Shown here: piece by piece, positions 1-8,504 of the stretch | Numbering within the stretch: position 1 is the first letter of the stretch | Layout: every line of letters begins with the position of its first letter | Source: Mariniblastus fucicola | Lineage (GTDB): Bacteria > Planctomycetota > Planctomycetia > Pirellulales > Pirellulaceae | Length of the DNA: 64,000 nt | Reading direction: 5' to 3' | NCBI RefSeq assembly: GCF_008087665.1 | Contig: NZ_CP042912.1 | Span: forward strand, 5,952,001-6,016,000 | Program-made: the position numbers and the translations under genes | The notes under the pieces: model-generated | What the model was told of the DNA's origin: nothing | Database searches by the model: none | What the model saw: the letters and a program-made list of their open reading frames with translations, nothing else

Positions 1-1
1 A

Positions 2-3000
2 GCTCTTGATGAATTTGGGTTAGAGGCCGAGCCGGTCAAAAACAAGCAGGGCGATGAGATCACCAGCAAAGGCTTCCGGATGATCGACCCCGCCTGCGGC
101 AGCGGTCACTTTTTGCTGGGATCGTTTCCACGAATTCTGAAACGATGGCAAACGAAAGAGCCGAGCACCAACATTCGTGAACTGGTCCAGCGAACGCTGG
201 ATTCAATACACGGTGTTGATATTAACCCGTTTGCGATCGCGATTGCGAGGTTTCGTTTGTTGCTGGTTTCATTGAAAGCATCTGAGTTCAGCAAGCTAGC
301 GGACGCTCCAGCGTTCACAATGCATCTTGCGTGTGGAGACTCGCTGTATCACGGCGTGGGCCGACAGCAAGTTATGGAATTCACTGATGAAGCTCACTAT
401 TTCCGCACCGAAGACTCAGCTGCACTAAAACGAATTTTAAAGAACCAGACATTTCACACTGTTGTAGCTAATCCTCCCTACATCACGCCAAAAGATCGTG
501 CGGCAAACGCCGTCTACCGTGAACTGTACAGCACATGCCACAGGAAATACGCTCTTTCCGTACCGTTCATGCAGAAGATTTTTCAGTTGGCAGTTTCGGG
601 CGAAATTGCCCAAGGCAGCGGATACACCGGACAGATTACTGCCAACAGTTTTATCAAACGTGAGTTCGGGAAAAAGCTAATTGAGAATTTCCTTTCAACC
701 GTTGATTTGTTTGCAGTTGTTGACACTAGCAACGCATTCATCCCGGGCCACGCTACCCCAACTGTAATCGTGTTTGGAAGAAATCGCGCACCTGTCTCTC
801 CAGACGTCCGCGTGGTTACCGGAAAGGCCGGTGAATCATGTACGCCTGTTGATCCAAGTAAGGGCCCTGTTTGGTTGGCCATTGTAAATGCACTTGACGC
901 GGCGGGGACAGAAAATCGCATTGTGAGCTCGAAAGACATTTCGAGAGAGACTTTGAAAAAACATCCATGGTCGCTTGGAGGAGCTGCGGTTTCAGCTCTG
1001 AAAGAAAAGGTCGAAGCTAATGCATCAGGAACACTGGTCGACGAAATTGACGACATTGGGGTTTTTGGAATCACTGCTGCGGATGAAGTAATGTTGGCTC
1101 CTCCATCGGCCTTTAGCCGTTGGAGAATACCTTCGAAATATAGTCGACGCTTAGTTGTCGGTGATGAGGTTCGTGATTGGACTTGTGCAGATGGAGCTCA
1201 CGTTTGGTTTCCCTACGAAAACGAACAACTTGTGAAGCTTGACATCCACTCAAATGAATATCGGTGGATGTGGCCATTTCGCGCCTCGCTGTGGAGCCGT
1301 CAAACATTTGCGAAAAAGACCTATCAAGAAGAAGGACGGACTTGGTGGGAATGGCATCAGGTTACATTGCACAGACTGAAACTACCGTTAACGATCACAT
1401 TCCCGTTTGTCGCATCACATAATCATTTCAAGCTTGACGATAGTGGCTGTGTTTTCAACAGGTCTGTACCAATCATCAAGCTTGATCCAAAAAACACATT
1501 GGATGATTACTATGCAATCTTAGGATTTCTGAATAGCTCCATCGCTTGTTTTTGGCTGAAGCAAGTAAGCCAAAGAAAGCAAATGAGCGGTGGCGAAAGT
1601 ATCCGAATCCAAGACCTCTCTAAAGTTCCATTTGAGTACTCAACCACACAAGTCAAAAAAATTCCGATTCCAACTGGCTTTAGGAACCCGGAACTTCGTG
1701 AGCAACTGATAGCGGTAGCTAAACAACTTCACTTGTTGGGTGAGACTTTGGAACAAATTAGTCCCAGCAAGGTCATCGCAAATGCGCTGAACAACAAGAT
1801 TCCAGTCAAAGAAATTTGGTCTAAAGCTATCGAAGAAAAAAGATCTGCCAGATCAGCAATGATTTTATTGCAGGAGGAGTTGGACTTTATTGCCTATCGA
1901 ATGTTTGAAGTTTGCGAAGCCACTCTTCTAGGTGCAAATGTTGGAACTGGTACGATTGATGCGGGCCAAAGACCTTTTGAGCAGAGTTTTAGCACCCATC
2001 CTGAAGGATATGAAATCCGTCAAATTGAATCGGATGAAAGAGTCGAGAATCTATGGAAACTGCGTGCCAGCGAAATCGACTCTTCAGAGCTACTCGGGGC
2101 AGTTGAAGTCCCGGACTACAAAAGACGCTGGATTGGGCGTCAGGGAAAATACAATCACACACAAAGAGCAGACCCATTGAAGCAATCCTGCGAGAGCTGG
2201 ATGCTCGATCGGTTGGAAAGCTATTTTGATTTCGACGGCCGAATGAAGGCATCCGTTGAGGATGAAACGCAAAGCCGCGAAGACGAAAGGAAGGAAAGCA
2301 CCTCAGCTGACGCTGCACCGCTACAGGAGATTGCCCTTTATTCGGTGAAGAAGCTTGCCGATACCGCGGCGGCAGATCCGCAGTTCATGGAAATCGGTGA
2401 GGTCTACACCGATGACAGTGCGTTTGATGTGTTTGCTTTGGTTGACAAACTGGTCAAAGAAGAACACGTCCCACTTCTACCCGTCCTGCGATACACCGAT
2501 TACGGGCTTCGCAAACGCGCCGAATGGGAACAGGTCTGGCAATTGCAACGACTGGAGGACGAACTCCGCGATGGCAAACCGTTCTCCGATCCACGTGTTG
2601 CAGCATTGGCCAAAGATTGCCAGATTAGCGAAGAACAACAAAAGAAGATCGAAGCGTGGCACGCTAAGACCAAACCCGAACAACGCACCGACACCCGTGA
2701 ACCGATCGCTCGCGAACTGGATGCGATTTTGAAGATCCCTGTTCCTCCCAAATACAAAGGCAGCGGACGCGACAAAGATTTCCACACTCGCGGCGGCGTC
2801 AAGTATTGGAAGCTTCGCGGCAAACTGGATGTTCCCAAGGAACGCTGGGTCAGCTTTCCTCATTGCGAAGGGAGCGATGGAAGTCTAATGATCGCTTGGG
2901 CCGGATACGATCATTTGCAACTGGCCCGCGCCATCAGTGCTCACTATGTCGATGTCAAGAATAACCTTGGCGGAAGTGACGATCCGAGGTTGGTACCATT

Positions 3001-3169
3001 GTTGGCCGGTATCATGGAGCTGTTGCCGTGGTTGCATCAGTGGCATAGCGAGCTTGATCCCGAGTTCGATATGCGGATGAACGAGTATTACGACGATACG
3101 TTCGTGGAATCGAACGCGAATGAATTGGGTAAATCACGCGAAGAAATTAAGAATTGGAAACCAACGTAG
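2..3169 (+). CDS. pglX: BREX-2 adenine-specific DNA methyltransferase PglX (5' end outside window)
   Basis: Site-specific N6-adenine methyltransferase of type 2 BREX phage defence, which marks host DNA so that the BREX complex acts on unmodified phage DNA. The frame is open from the window edge, so at least 1,055 residues are present and the N-terminus is missing. Visible motifs: SAM-binding DPACGSG about 27 residues in, and the catalytic NPPY tetrapeptide (470-481). The C-terminal end, with WAGYDHLQ and then LLPWLHQWH, is typical of BREX-2 PglX. The next two genes are brxD and brxHI in the same orientation, which supports the subtype. pglW, pglY and pglZ are not seen and should lie upstream. 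A repeat-filled gap separates it from brxD. Confidence 0.93.
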   Translation, partial: ALDEFGLEAEPVKNKQGDEITSKGFRMIDPACGSGHFLLGSFPRILKRWQTKEPSTNIRELVQRTLDSIHGVDINPFAIAIARFRLLLVSLKASEFSKLADAPAFTMHLACGDSLYHGVGRQQVMEFTDEAHYFRTEDSAALKRILKNQTFHTVVANPPYITPKDRAANAVYRELYSTCHRKYALSVPFMQKIFQLAVSGEIAQGSGYTGQITANSFIKREFGKKLIENFLSTVDLFAVVDTSNAFIPGHATPTVIVFGRNRAPVSPDVRVVTGKAGESCTPVDPSKGPVWLAIVNALDAAGTENRIVSSKDISRETLKKHPWSLGGAAVSALKEKVEANASGTLVDEIDDIGVFGITAADEVMLAPPSAFSRWRIPSKYSRRLVVGDEVRDWTCADGAHVWFPYENEQLVKLDIHSNEYRWMWPFRASLWSRQTFAKKTYQEEGRTWWEWHQVTLHRLKLPLTITFPFVASHNHFKLDDSGCVFNRSVPIIKLDPKNTLDDYYAILGFLNSSIACFWLKQVSQRKQMSGGESIRIQDLSKVPFEYSTTQVKKIPIPTGFRNPELREQLIAVAKQLHLLGETLEQISPSKVIANALNNKIPVKEIWSKAIEEKRSARSAMILLQEELDFIAYRMFEVCEATLLGANVGTGTIDAGQRPFEQSFSTHPEGYEIRQIESDERVENLWKLRASEIDSSELLGAVEVPDYKRRWIGRQGKYNHTQRADPLKQSCESWMLDRLESYFDFDGRMKASVEDETQSREDERKESTSADAAPLQEIALYSVKKLADTAAADPQFMEIGEVYTDDSAFDVFALVDKLVKEEHVPLLPVLRYTDYGLRKRAEWEQVWQLQRLEDELRDGKPFSDPRVAALAKDCQISEEQQKKIEAWHAKTKPEQRTDTREPIARELDAILKIPVPPKYKGSGRDKDFHTRGGVKYWKLRGKLDVPKERWVSFPHCEGSDGSLMIAWAGYDHLQLARAISAHYVDVKNNLGGSDDPRLVPLLAGIMELLPWLHQWHSELDPEFDMRMNEYYDDTFVESNANELGKSREEIKNWKPT

Positions 3170-3171
3170 CA

Positions 3172-3368
3172 CCGTAGCGGTGGCATCTTGCCGCCGTCCG
3201 AACACACGTAGCGGTGGCTTCCAGCCGCCGACATTTATCAAGTAGCGGTGGCATCCTGCCGCCGACATACATAAACGGTGGCTGGAAGCCCCCGCTACAA
3301 TACGAAACAAACGACTCGGCGGCTGGAAGCCACCGCAACGAAAATGGCGGCTGGAAGCCTCCGCTACC
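3172..3368. repeat. Cluster of six REP-like palindromic repeats between pglX and brxD
   Basis: Six copies of a roughly 24-bp element of the form GTAGCGGTGGCTTCCAGCCG. Three read directly (about 3174, 3210, 3243) and three are inverted (about 3274, 3317, 3343). Each copy can form a short hairpin, because GGTGGC and GCCGCC pair across a 4-nt loop. The two halves of the cluster can also pair with each other. A related cluster lies in the next intergenic gap. This layout suggests a dispersed palindromic element rather than a regulator specific to BREX. Confidence 0.85.
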
Positions 3369-3385
3369 TTAAAGAAACAACAGTC

Positions 3386-4708
3386 ATGACTGACATTTCC
3401 CCACAACGCCGCGATGAAATCATTGACGCCTTGCGTCGTGGTACCGTTCCGCAAAATGGGCTCGATGCATTCGCCGTCGGACTCGATAAATTCGAAACGA
3501 CGCTCGACGAAGAACTCAAAAAAGTGGCCGCCGGTGGTAGCGGCTTCAAAGCGATTCGTGGTGAGTACGGTTGCGGTAAAACGTTCTTCACTCGCTGGTT
3601 GTGCGACAAGGCTCGACGCAACGGCTTCGTGACCAGCGAAGTCCAAATCTCCGAAACAGAAACGCCGCTGCACAAACTGGAAACCGTTTACCGCCGACTC
3701 AACGAACGCATGGCATCGGCCGATTCCTCCAGCGGAGCCCTGCGAAACATCATCGACTCGTGGTTCTACGCTTTAGAAGAAGACGTGCTGGCCGAAGGGA
3801 GCATCGACGTTAACGATGCAGATGCCTTATTGGCCAAAACCAATGAGCTGTTGGAGCAAAGACTCTCTGCCGTCAACAACGATTCACCTATGTTCTCGAC
3901 CGCACTGCGAGGCTACCGCAGGGCTCAGGCGGAAAACAATCCTGCCTTTGCCGACGGCATTTTTGCTTGGCTGGCAGGACAACCCAATGTCGCATCGGCA
4001 GCCAAACGGTTTGCGGGTGTGAAAGCCGATCTGGACCATTTTGGTGCCTTTACTTTCCTGCAAGGGATCTTGAGCGTGATGCGGGACTCGGGACATTCCG
4101 GGCTGGTCGTCATTCTGGATGAAGTCGAAACCATCCAACGCGTCCGCAGCGATGTGCGGGACAAGTGTCTCAATGCGATGCGTCAGTGGATTGATGAAAT
4201 TGATAGCGGTCGGTTTCCCGGGTTGTATTTAGTCATCACGGGCACGCCGGCCTTTTTTGATGGGCCCAATGGCCTTCAGCGTCTGGAGCCATTGGCTCAA
4301 CGGTTACACGTGGATTTCGACACCGATTCCAAGTTTGACAATCCGCGAGCGGTGCAAGTTCGGCTAAGCCCTTTCAGTCTGGATCGCATGAAAGAGGTGG
4401 GATGCAAGATTCGAGACATCTACAGCTCCCACGCTCAATCGGCCGAACGTGTCACCACACTATGCGATGATGCCTACATCGGCGATCTGGCAAACGCCGT
4501 CGCCGGGCACTTGGGGGGCAAGATTGGGATCGCTCCCCGGATTTTCCTGAAGAAGCTGGTCAACGATGTGCTGGACAAGGTGGATTTCCATGACGAGTTC
4601 AATCCACGAGAGCATTATTCGTTGACGGTGAGTGAATCCGAATTGACCGCTGTTGAACGCGAGGCCGTCGCGGCATCGAATGTGAATGATATTGAATTGG
4701 ATTTGTAG
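3386..4708 (+). CDS. brxD: BREX-2 ATP-binding protein BrxD
   Basis: ATPase component of BREX (DUF2791/BrxD family), 440 residues. I start at ATG 3386 (MTDISPQRRDEII), because upstream in-frame codons lie inside the REP cluster. Walker A is GEYGCGKT near residue 57 and Walker B is VVILDEVET near residue 245. An RLEPLAQRL helix and the domain after it are typical of ORC/Cdc6-like STAND-type ATPases of this family. Its place between pglX and brxHI matches BREX-2. No strong Shine-Dalgarno is visible. Confidence 0.9.
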   Translation: MTDISPQRRDEIIDALRRGTVPQNGLDAFAVGLDKFETTLDEELKKVAAGGSGFKAIRGEYGCGKTFFTRWLCDKARRNGFVTSEVQISETETPLHKLETVYRRLNERMASADSSSGALRNIIDSWFYALEEDVLAEGSIDVNDADALLAKTNELLEQRLSAVNNDSPMFSTALRGYRRAQAENNPAFADGIFAWLAGQPNVASAAKRFAGVKADLDHFGAFTFLQGILSVMRDSGHSGLVVILDEVETIQRVRSDVRDKCLNAMRQWIDEIDSGRFPGLYLVITGTPAFFDGPNGLQRLEPLAQRLHVDFDTDSKFDNPRAVQVRLSPFSLDRMKEVGCKIRDIYSSHAQSAERVTTLCDDAYIGDLANAVAGHLGGKIGIAPRIFLKKLVNDVLDKVDFHDEFNPREHYSLTVSESELTAVEREAVAASNVNDIELDL

Positions 4709-4716
4709 GTGAAGAT

Positions 4717-4849
4717 CGTAGCGGTGGAATCCTGCCGCCGTCTAAACAAAAGTAGCGGTGGCTTGCAGCCGCCGACATAAAAACGGCGGCAAGATGCCTC
4801 CGCTACAACACAAACGACTCGGCGGCTGGAAGCCTCCGCTACTAAAGAT
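4717..4849. repeat. Four REP-like palindromic repeats between brxD and brxHI
   Basis: Two direct copies (about 4720 and 4752) and two inverted copies (about 4783 and 4819) of the same GTAGCGGTGG...CCGCCG element found upstream of brxD. The mirror arrangement would let the transcript fold into one long stem. The cluster ends just before the brxHI ribosome-binding site, so it could affect expression of the third gene. That effect is inference. Confidence 0.82.
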
Positions 4850-4861
4850 AGGAAAATTGAT

Positions 4862-6973
4862 TTGTCGGCTTTTGAGAGTTTACATCCCGCATTGCAGCAC
4901 CACATCGTCAACAGTCTTGGTTGGCGTGACCTGCGCCCGTTCCAGAAGGATGTCATCCCTCAAGTCTTGGACAAAAAGAACTTGATCGTTCTGGCTCCCA
5001 CCGCCGGAGGAAAAACGGAGGCTTCGTTTTTTCCCATCGCCAGCCGCATGCTGACCGAAGAATGGGAACCACTAAGCGTCCTGTACATCTGCCCCATCAA
5101 GGCGTTGCTGAACAACCTGAACGATCGCCTGCAATACTATTGTGGGTTGCTTGGCCGGCGGGCTGAGCTGTGGCATGGCGATGTGAAGGCATCAGCCAGA
5201 AAGAAGATCCTGAAGGAGCCGCCTGACATTTTGCTGACCACGCCCGAGTCGATCGAGGTCATGCTGGTATCGCAAAGCGTTGACCATCAGCGGATGTTCA
5301 AGAACGTTCGTGCAGTGATTGTCGACGAGATTCACGCGTTTGCGGGAGATGATCGCGGCTGGCATTTACTGTCGGTGCTTTCACGAGTTTGCAAGATTGC
5401 AGAAAACGATGTGCAGCGGCTCGGATTGTCGGCAACCGTGGGTAATCCCGATGTGCTTGTTGATTGGTTGTGCAGTGATTCGCCCGGCCCACGCGAAGTT
5501 TACAAACCTCCGCCGTCACAGGATGGTGGGGATGCTGACGTCCAACTTGACTACGTTGGGTCCGCCGACAACGCTGCTTTGATGCTCTCCCGGTTGTATC
5601 GAGGTGAGAAGCGTTTGGTTTTCACCGATAGTCGTGCCCGAGCCGAAGAGATCTCGACCAACCTGCGTTCAAGACAAATATCAACGTTTGTGACCCACAG
5701 TTCACTCAGCCAAGATGAGAGACGACAGGCGGAACAGGCGTTTGCTGAACGAGATGACTGCGTGATCGTCGCCACCAGCGTGCTGGAGCTGGGCGTTGAT
5801 GTGGGTGACCTCGATCGAGTGGTCCAAATTGATTCGCCATCCACGGTAGCGAGTTTTCTACAGCGGATGGGGCGTACGGGACGACGGTCAGGAAGTCGTC
5901 GCAACTGCTTGTTTCTGACCACGCGATCCGAGGCACTGGTTCAGGCGACCGCGTTGATTGATCTCTGGTCCGATGGTTATGTGGAACCAGTCGAGCCTCC
6001 TGCGTTGCCGTACCACATTCTCGCTCAACAGGTGATGGCAACGGCGCTTCAGAAGCGAGGCATCGGAAAGTCTAAATGGTTCGAATCCGTTGCTGGTGTT
6101 CCCGGCTACGATCAAATGTCAGAAGAAGCTCGACAAGAGATTTTCGATTGGATGCTGCAGCGGGAGATTCTCGCCGAGGACAGCGGCATCGTTTGGCTGG
6201 GGCAGGAAGGAGAAAGCACGTTCGGAAGGCGGAACTTCATGGACTTGTTTTCCGTATTCACGTCGCCGCCAGTTTTCAAAATCTTGCAGGGCCGCCGGGA
6301 ACTTGGAACCGTTGATATATCTACTTTCCTGTCACGTGAAGACGGGCCAAGGGTTTTACTGCTTGGCGGACGTGCGTGGCGAGTGACTCATCTGAACTGG
6401 AACCGACGCACCGCGTTTGTTGAAGCCGTTGAGTTGCGAGGCCGTTCTCGTTGGCAGGGTGACGGGCAGGGACTCGGCTACCGATTTTGCCAACAGATCC
6501 AACAAGTGTTGGCCATGGATGACGATCGAAGTTTCTGGTCAGATCGTGCCCGAGAGCGTATTGGCGAGATCCGCCAAAACTATCCGTGGCTGGACCATGA
6601 GAATACCGTTGTCGTTCCAGCAACAGGTGGGTACGAGTGGTGGACGTTCGCCGGCAAGCGTGCCAACCTCGCCATGGCCGGTATCCTGTCCGCGATTTTG
6701 CAAGAACGCTGCACTGCCGACGATTTGATGATCCGCTGGGCGACTTCGTCCAACCTCGACGCGATGGAACAGGCGATTCATCAGTTGAAGGAAATGGAGC
6801 TGGCCGACATCGAGCCGTTGATTGACGACCAAGCAATTGAAGGGCTGAAGTTTTCAGAATGCTTGCCTCATCACCGGGCCATCGAATTGCTTCAGGCCAG
6901 ATTAAACGACCGCGACGCTGTCCAACTCACGCTCGCCAAACACACGCGGCTGATCGCCGCCGGTGGTCAATGA
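4862..6973 (+). CDS. brxHI: BREX-2 Lhr-like DEAD/DEAH helicase BrxHI
   Basis: Superfamily 2 helicase of type 2 BREX, 703 residues, with a TTG start after AGGAAA. Motif I is APTAGGKTE near residue 45, motif II is VDEIH (DEIH box) near 155, motif III is LSAT near 185, and motif VI is QRMGRTGRR near 335. The long region after the helicase core matches the Lhr-type winged-helix and C-terminal domains. Its 3' end overlaps the convergent HNH-like gene by 7 bp. A short helicase fragment near 38.3 kb resembles its motif I-II region. Confidence 0.9.
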   Translation: MSAFESLHPALQHHIVNSLGWRDLRPFQKDVIPQVLDKKNLIVLAPTAGGKTEASFFPIASRMLTEEWEPLSVLYICPIKALLNNLNDRLQYYCGLLGRRAELWHGDVKASARKKILKEPPDILLTTPESIEVMLVSQSVDHQRMFKNVRAVIVDEIHAFAGDDRGWHLLSVLSRVCKIAENDVQRLGLSATVGNPDVLVDWLCSDSPGPREVYKPPPSQDGGDADVQLDYVGSADNAALMLSRLYRGEKRLVFTDSRARAEEISTNLRSRQISTFVTHSSLSQDERRQAEQAFAERDDCVIVATSVLELGVDVGDLDRVVQIDSPSTVASFLQRMGRTGRRSGSRRNCLFLTTRSEALVQATALIDLWSDGYVEPVEPPALPYHILAQQVMATALQKRGIGKSKWFESVAGVPGYDQMSEEARQEIFDWMLQREILAEDSGIVWLGQEGESTFGRRNFMDLFSVFTSPPVFKILQGRRELGTVDISTFLSREDGPRVLLLGGRAWRVTHLNWNRRTAFVEAVELRGRSRWQGDGQGLGYRFCQQIQQVLAMDDDRSFWSDRARERIGEIRQNYPWLDHENTVVVPATGGYEWWTFAGKRANLAMAGILSAILQERCTADDLMIRWATSSNLDAMEQAIHQLKEMELADIEPLIDDQAIEGLKFSECLPHHRAIELLQARLNDRDAVQLTLAKHTRLIAAGGQ

Positions 6974-8502
6974 AAGTATTCGGGACTACCGGCCGTCCAG
7001 CGTTCATCGACTTCTCGACCAACAAGCAGGGCAATCGCTTCACTACTGGCTGCTGAAGTTGAGCTTTCCGGGCCCGCCGTCACTTTTCCCTCTCGTACGG
7101 TGACTAACTTTCTTTCATAGAGGTAGTCGCACCCGAACAAGCAAATAGGCATGACGACGTAAGGGTCGATCCTCTCTGATTCTGAACACTCGCTACGCTT
7201 CTTTTTGTGGGCAGTTCTCAATGCCGCTCGTTCAAACTCTTTGCCGCATAGCCCGCAGCATTCACGTTCATTGTCGGCGAAAATCCACTTACCTAGCAAA
7301 TCCTGCTCTCGTCGCCGGGTCGCTTCGTGTTCCGCATCGGTGCCCAGCTCCGCAATGTCTTTCAATCGGTTGACGAATTCTTGGTAGCGATCGTTTTCGC
7401 CATTTCCAAGTTCGGCTACACCGTCTTCGTCGCATGCAAGAGAGTATTGGTAATTCCGTGGGCCGCCGGACTTGTCGATGTGGATCAGGGACGATCTGTA
7501 TATCACACTTTCAATCAACGGTTCGCCAAAATCGAAGTTTGCCGATTCCAGATGTGCCTTTAGAGTTTTTGAATCAACAGGTTGGCGATTGATTGAGTCG
7601 AAATACTGAATACATGCGATCTCAATATCAGACAATTTTCCTTCTTCGCCATTAAATGTTACGCGGTCATTCTCAACGCGCGTCAACTTTGAGGATCGGA
7701 GATACGATCGAATGACTCCTAGTGGCGGAAAACCGGGCTTGGCAGAGCCATTTCGCAATCCAATCTCAAGTGCCTCGGCCAGCCTCGTGATTTTACAAGT
7801 TGAACCGGTGCAGTAAGCCTTTTCCATTTGATTGACCAGACGACTGTCTCGATCTTCAAAAAGAAACCACGTTTGACCTTCATCTTGGCACTGCCATGAA
7901 TCAGGGATTCCATCAATTAAACGCTGTAACTCATTGCCGCTGAAGTGAGTGAGATTAGCTGCATCCAAAGTTGCCATGCCGCGACCCGCTGGCAACTTCC
8001 TTAATTTGATGATGTCTTTTGAAACGGCCTTTTTCGCATCCCTATGGACGAAGATGAATTGCTCGAATTCAATTGAATTTGATCGGGTCACCTTTTCGCC
8101 TGTCGGCGTGAATAGTTCAAACTCCTCGCAGAAGCCCAAGTCTTGCAATAGAAGCAGTAGATGAGCTGCCACGTAGTCATTGGAGATAAAACCAAATTTG
8201 CAAAGTGCTGCCTGAATGTCTGACCAAAAGGAAACTGGTTGCGCAGACACAAGTTTTGCGGCCGCTTGAATGCCATCAATCTGTTTGATTCTTGGATTCG
8301 TTCGGAAGTAGTCACCGAGGACCTGTTCAACCCTTTGCCTTTTCCCTATTGAGTACTTCTTTCCGACGACCTCCATGCTTGGCAAAACATCGTTGGAAAA
8401 GCCGTAGTATGCTAGCGCACCTCTTGCATCCCTTGCTTTGTTGTTCGTCTGACGCCGTGAGGTAAGGAAAGTCTCCAGGATCTCTTCTTCGATGCTTTTC
8501 AT
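6967..8502 (-). CDS. Protein with HNH-endonuclease-like C-terminus
   Basis: 511 residues. The start at 8502 (MKSIEEEI) lies 2 nt after the stop of the upstream nuclease-helicase gene (TAATAATG), so the two are probably translationally coupled. Most of the protein is not recognised. The last ~100 residues carry CGLCGKEF, then a TAHKKKRSEC segment, then PICLFGCDYLYER. This resembles the zinc-ribbon HNH fold (CxxC, AH, C-x-x-GC) of restriction-type HNH nucleases. Catalytic function is inferred; the metal-binding His/Asn positions are only partly clear. It probably acts with the nuclease-helicase in one defence operon. Confidence 0.65.
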   Translation of the reverse strand: MKSIEEEILETFLTSRRQTNNKARDARGALAYYGFSNDVLPSMEVVGKKYSIGKRQRVEQVLGDYFRTNPRIKQIDGIQAAAKLVSAQPVSFWSDIQAALCKFGFISNDYVAAHLLLLLQDLGFCEEFELFTPTGEKVTRSNSIEFEQFIFVHRDAKKAVSKDIIKLRKLPAGRGMATLDAANLTHFSGNELQRLIDGIPDSWQCQDEGQTWFLFEDRDSRLVNQMEKAYCTGSTCKITRLAEALEIGLRNGSAKPGFPPLGVIRSYLRSSKLTRVENDRVTFNGEEGKLSDIEIACIQYFDSINRQPVDSKTLKAHLESANFDFGEPLIESVIYRSSLIHIDKSGGPRNYQYSLACDEDGVAELGNGENDRYQEFVNRLKDIAELGTDAEHEATRRREQDLLGKWIFADNERECCGLCGKEFERAALRTAHKKKRSECSESERIDPYVVMPICLFGCDYLYERKLVTVREGKVTAGPESSTSAASSEAIALLVGREVDERWTAGSPEYFH

Positions 8503-8504
8503 TA

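Noticed and set aside
3134-3673. Minus-strand ORF across the REP cluster and brxD start
   Set aside because: It translates palindromic repeats and antisense brxD; no family likeness or start signal.
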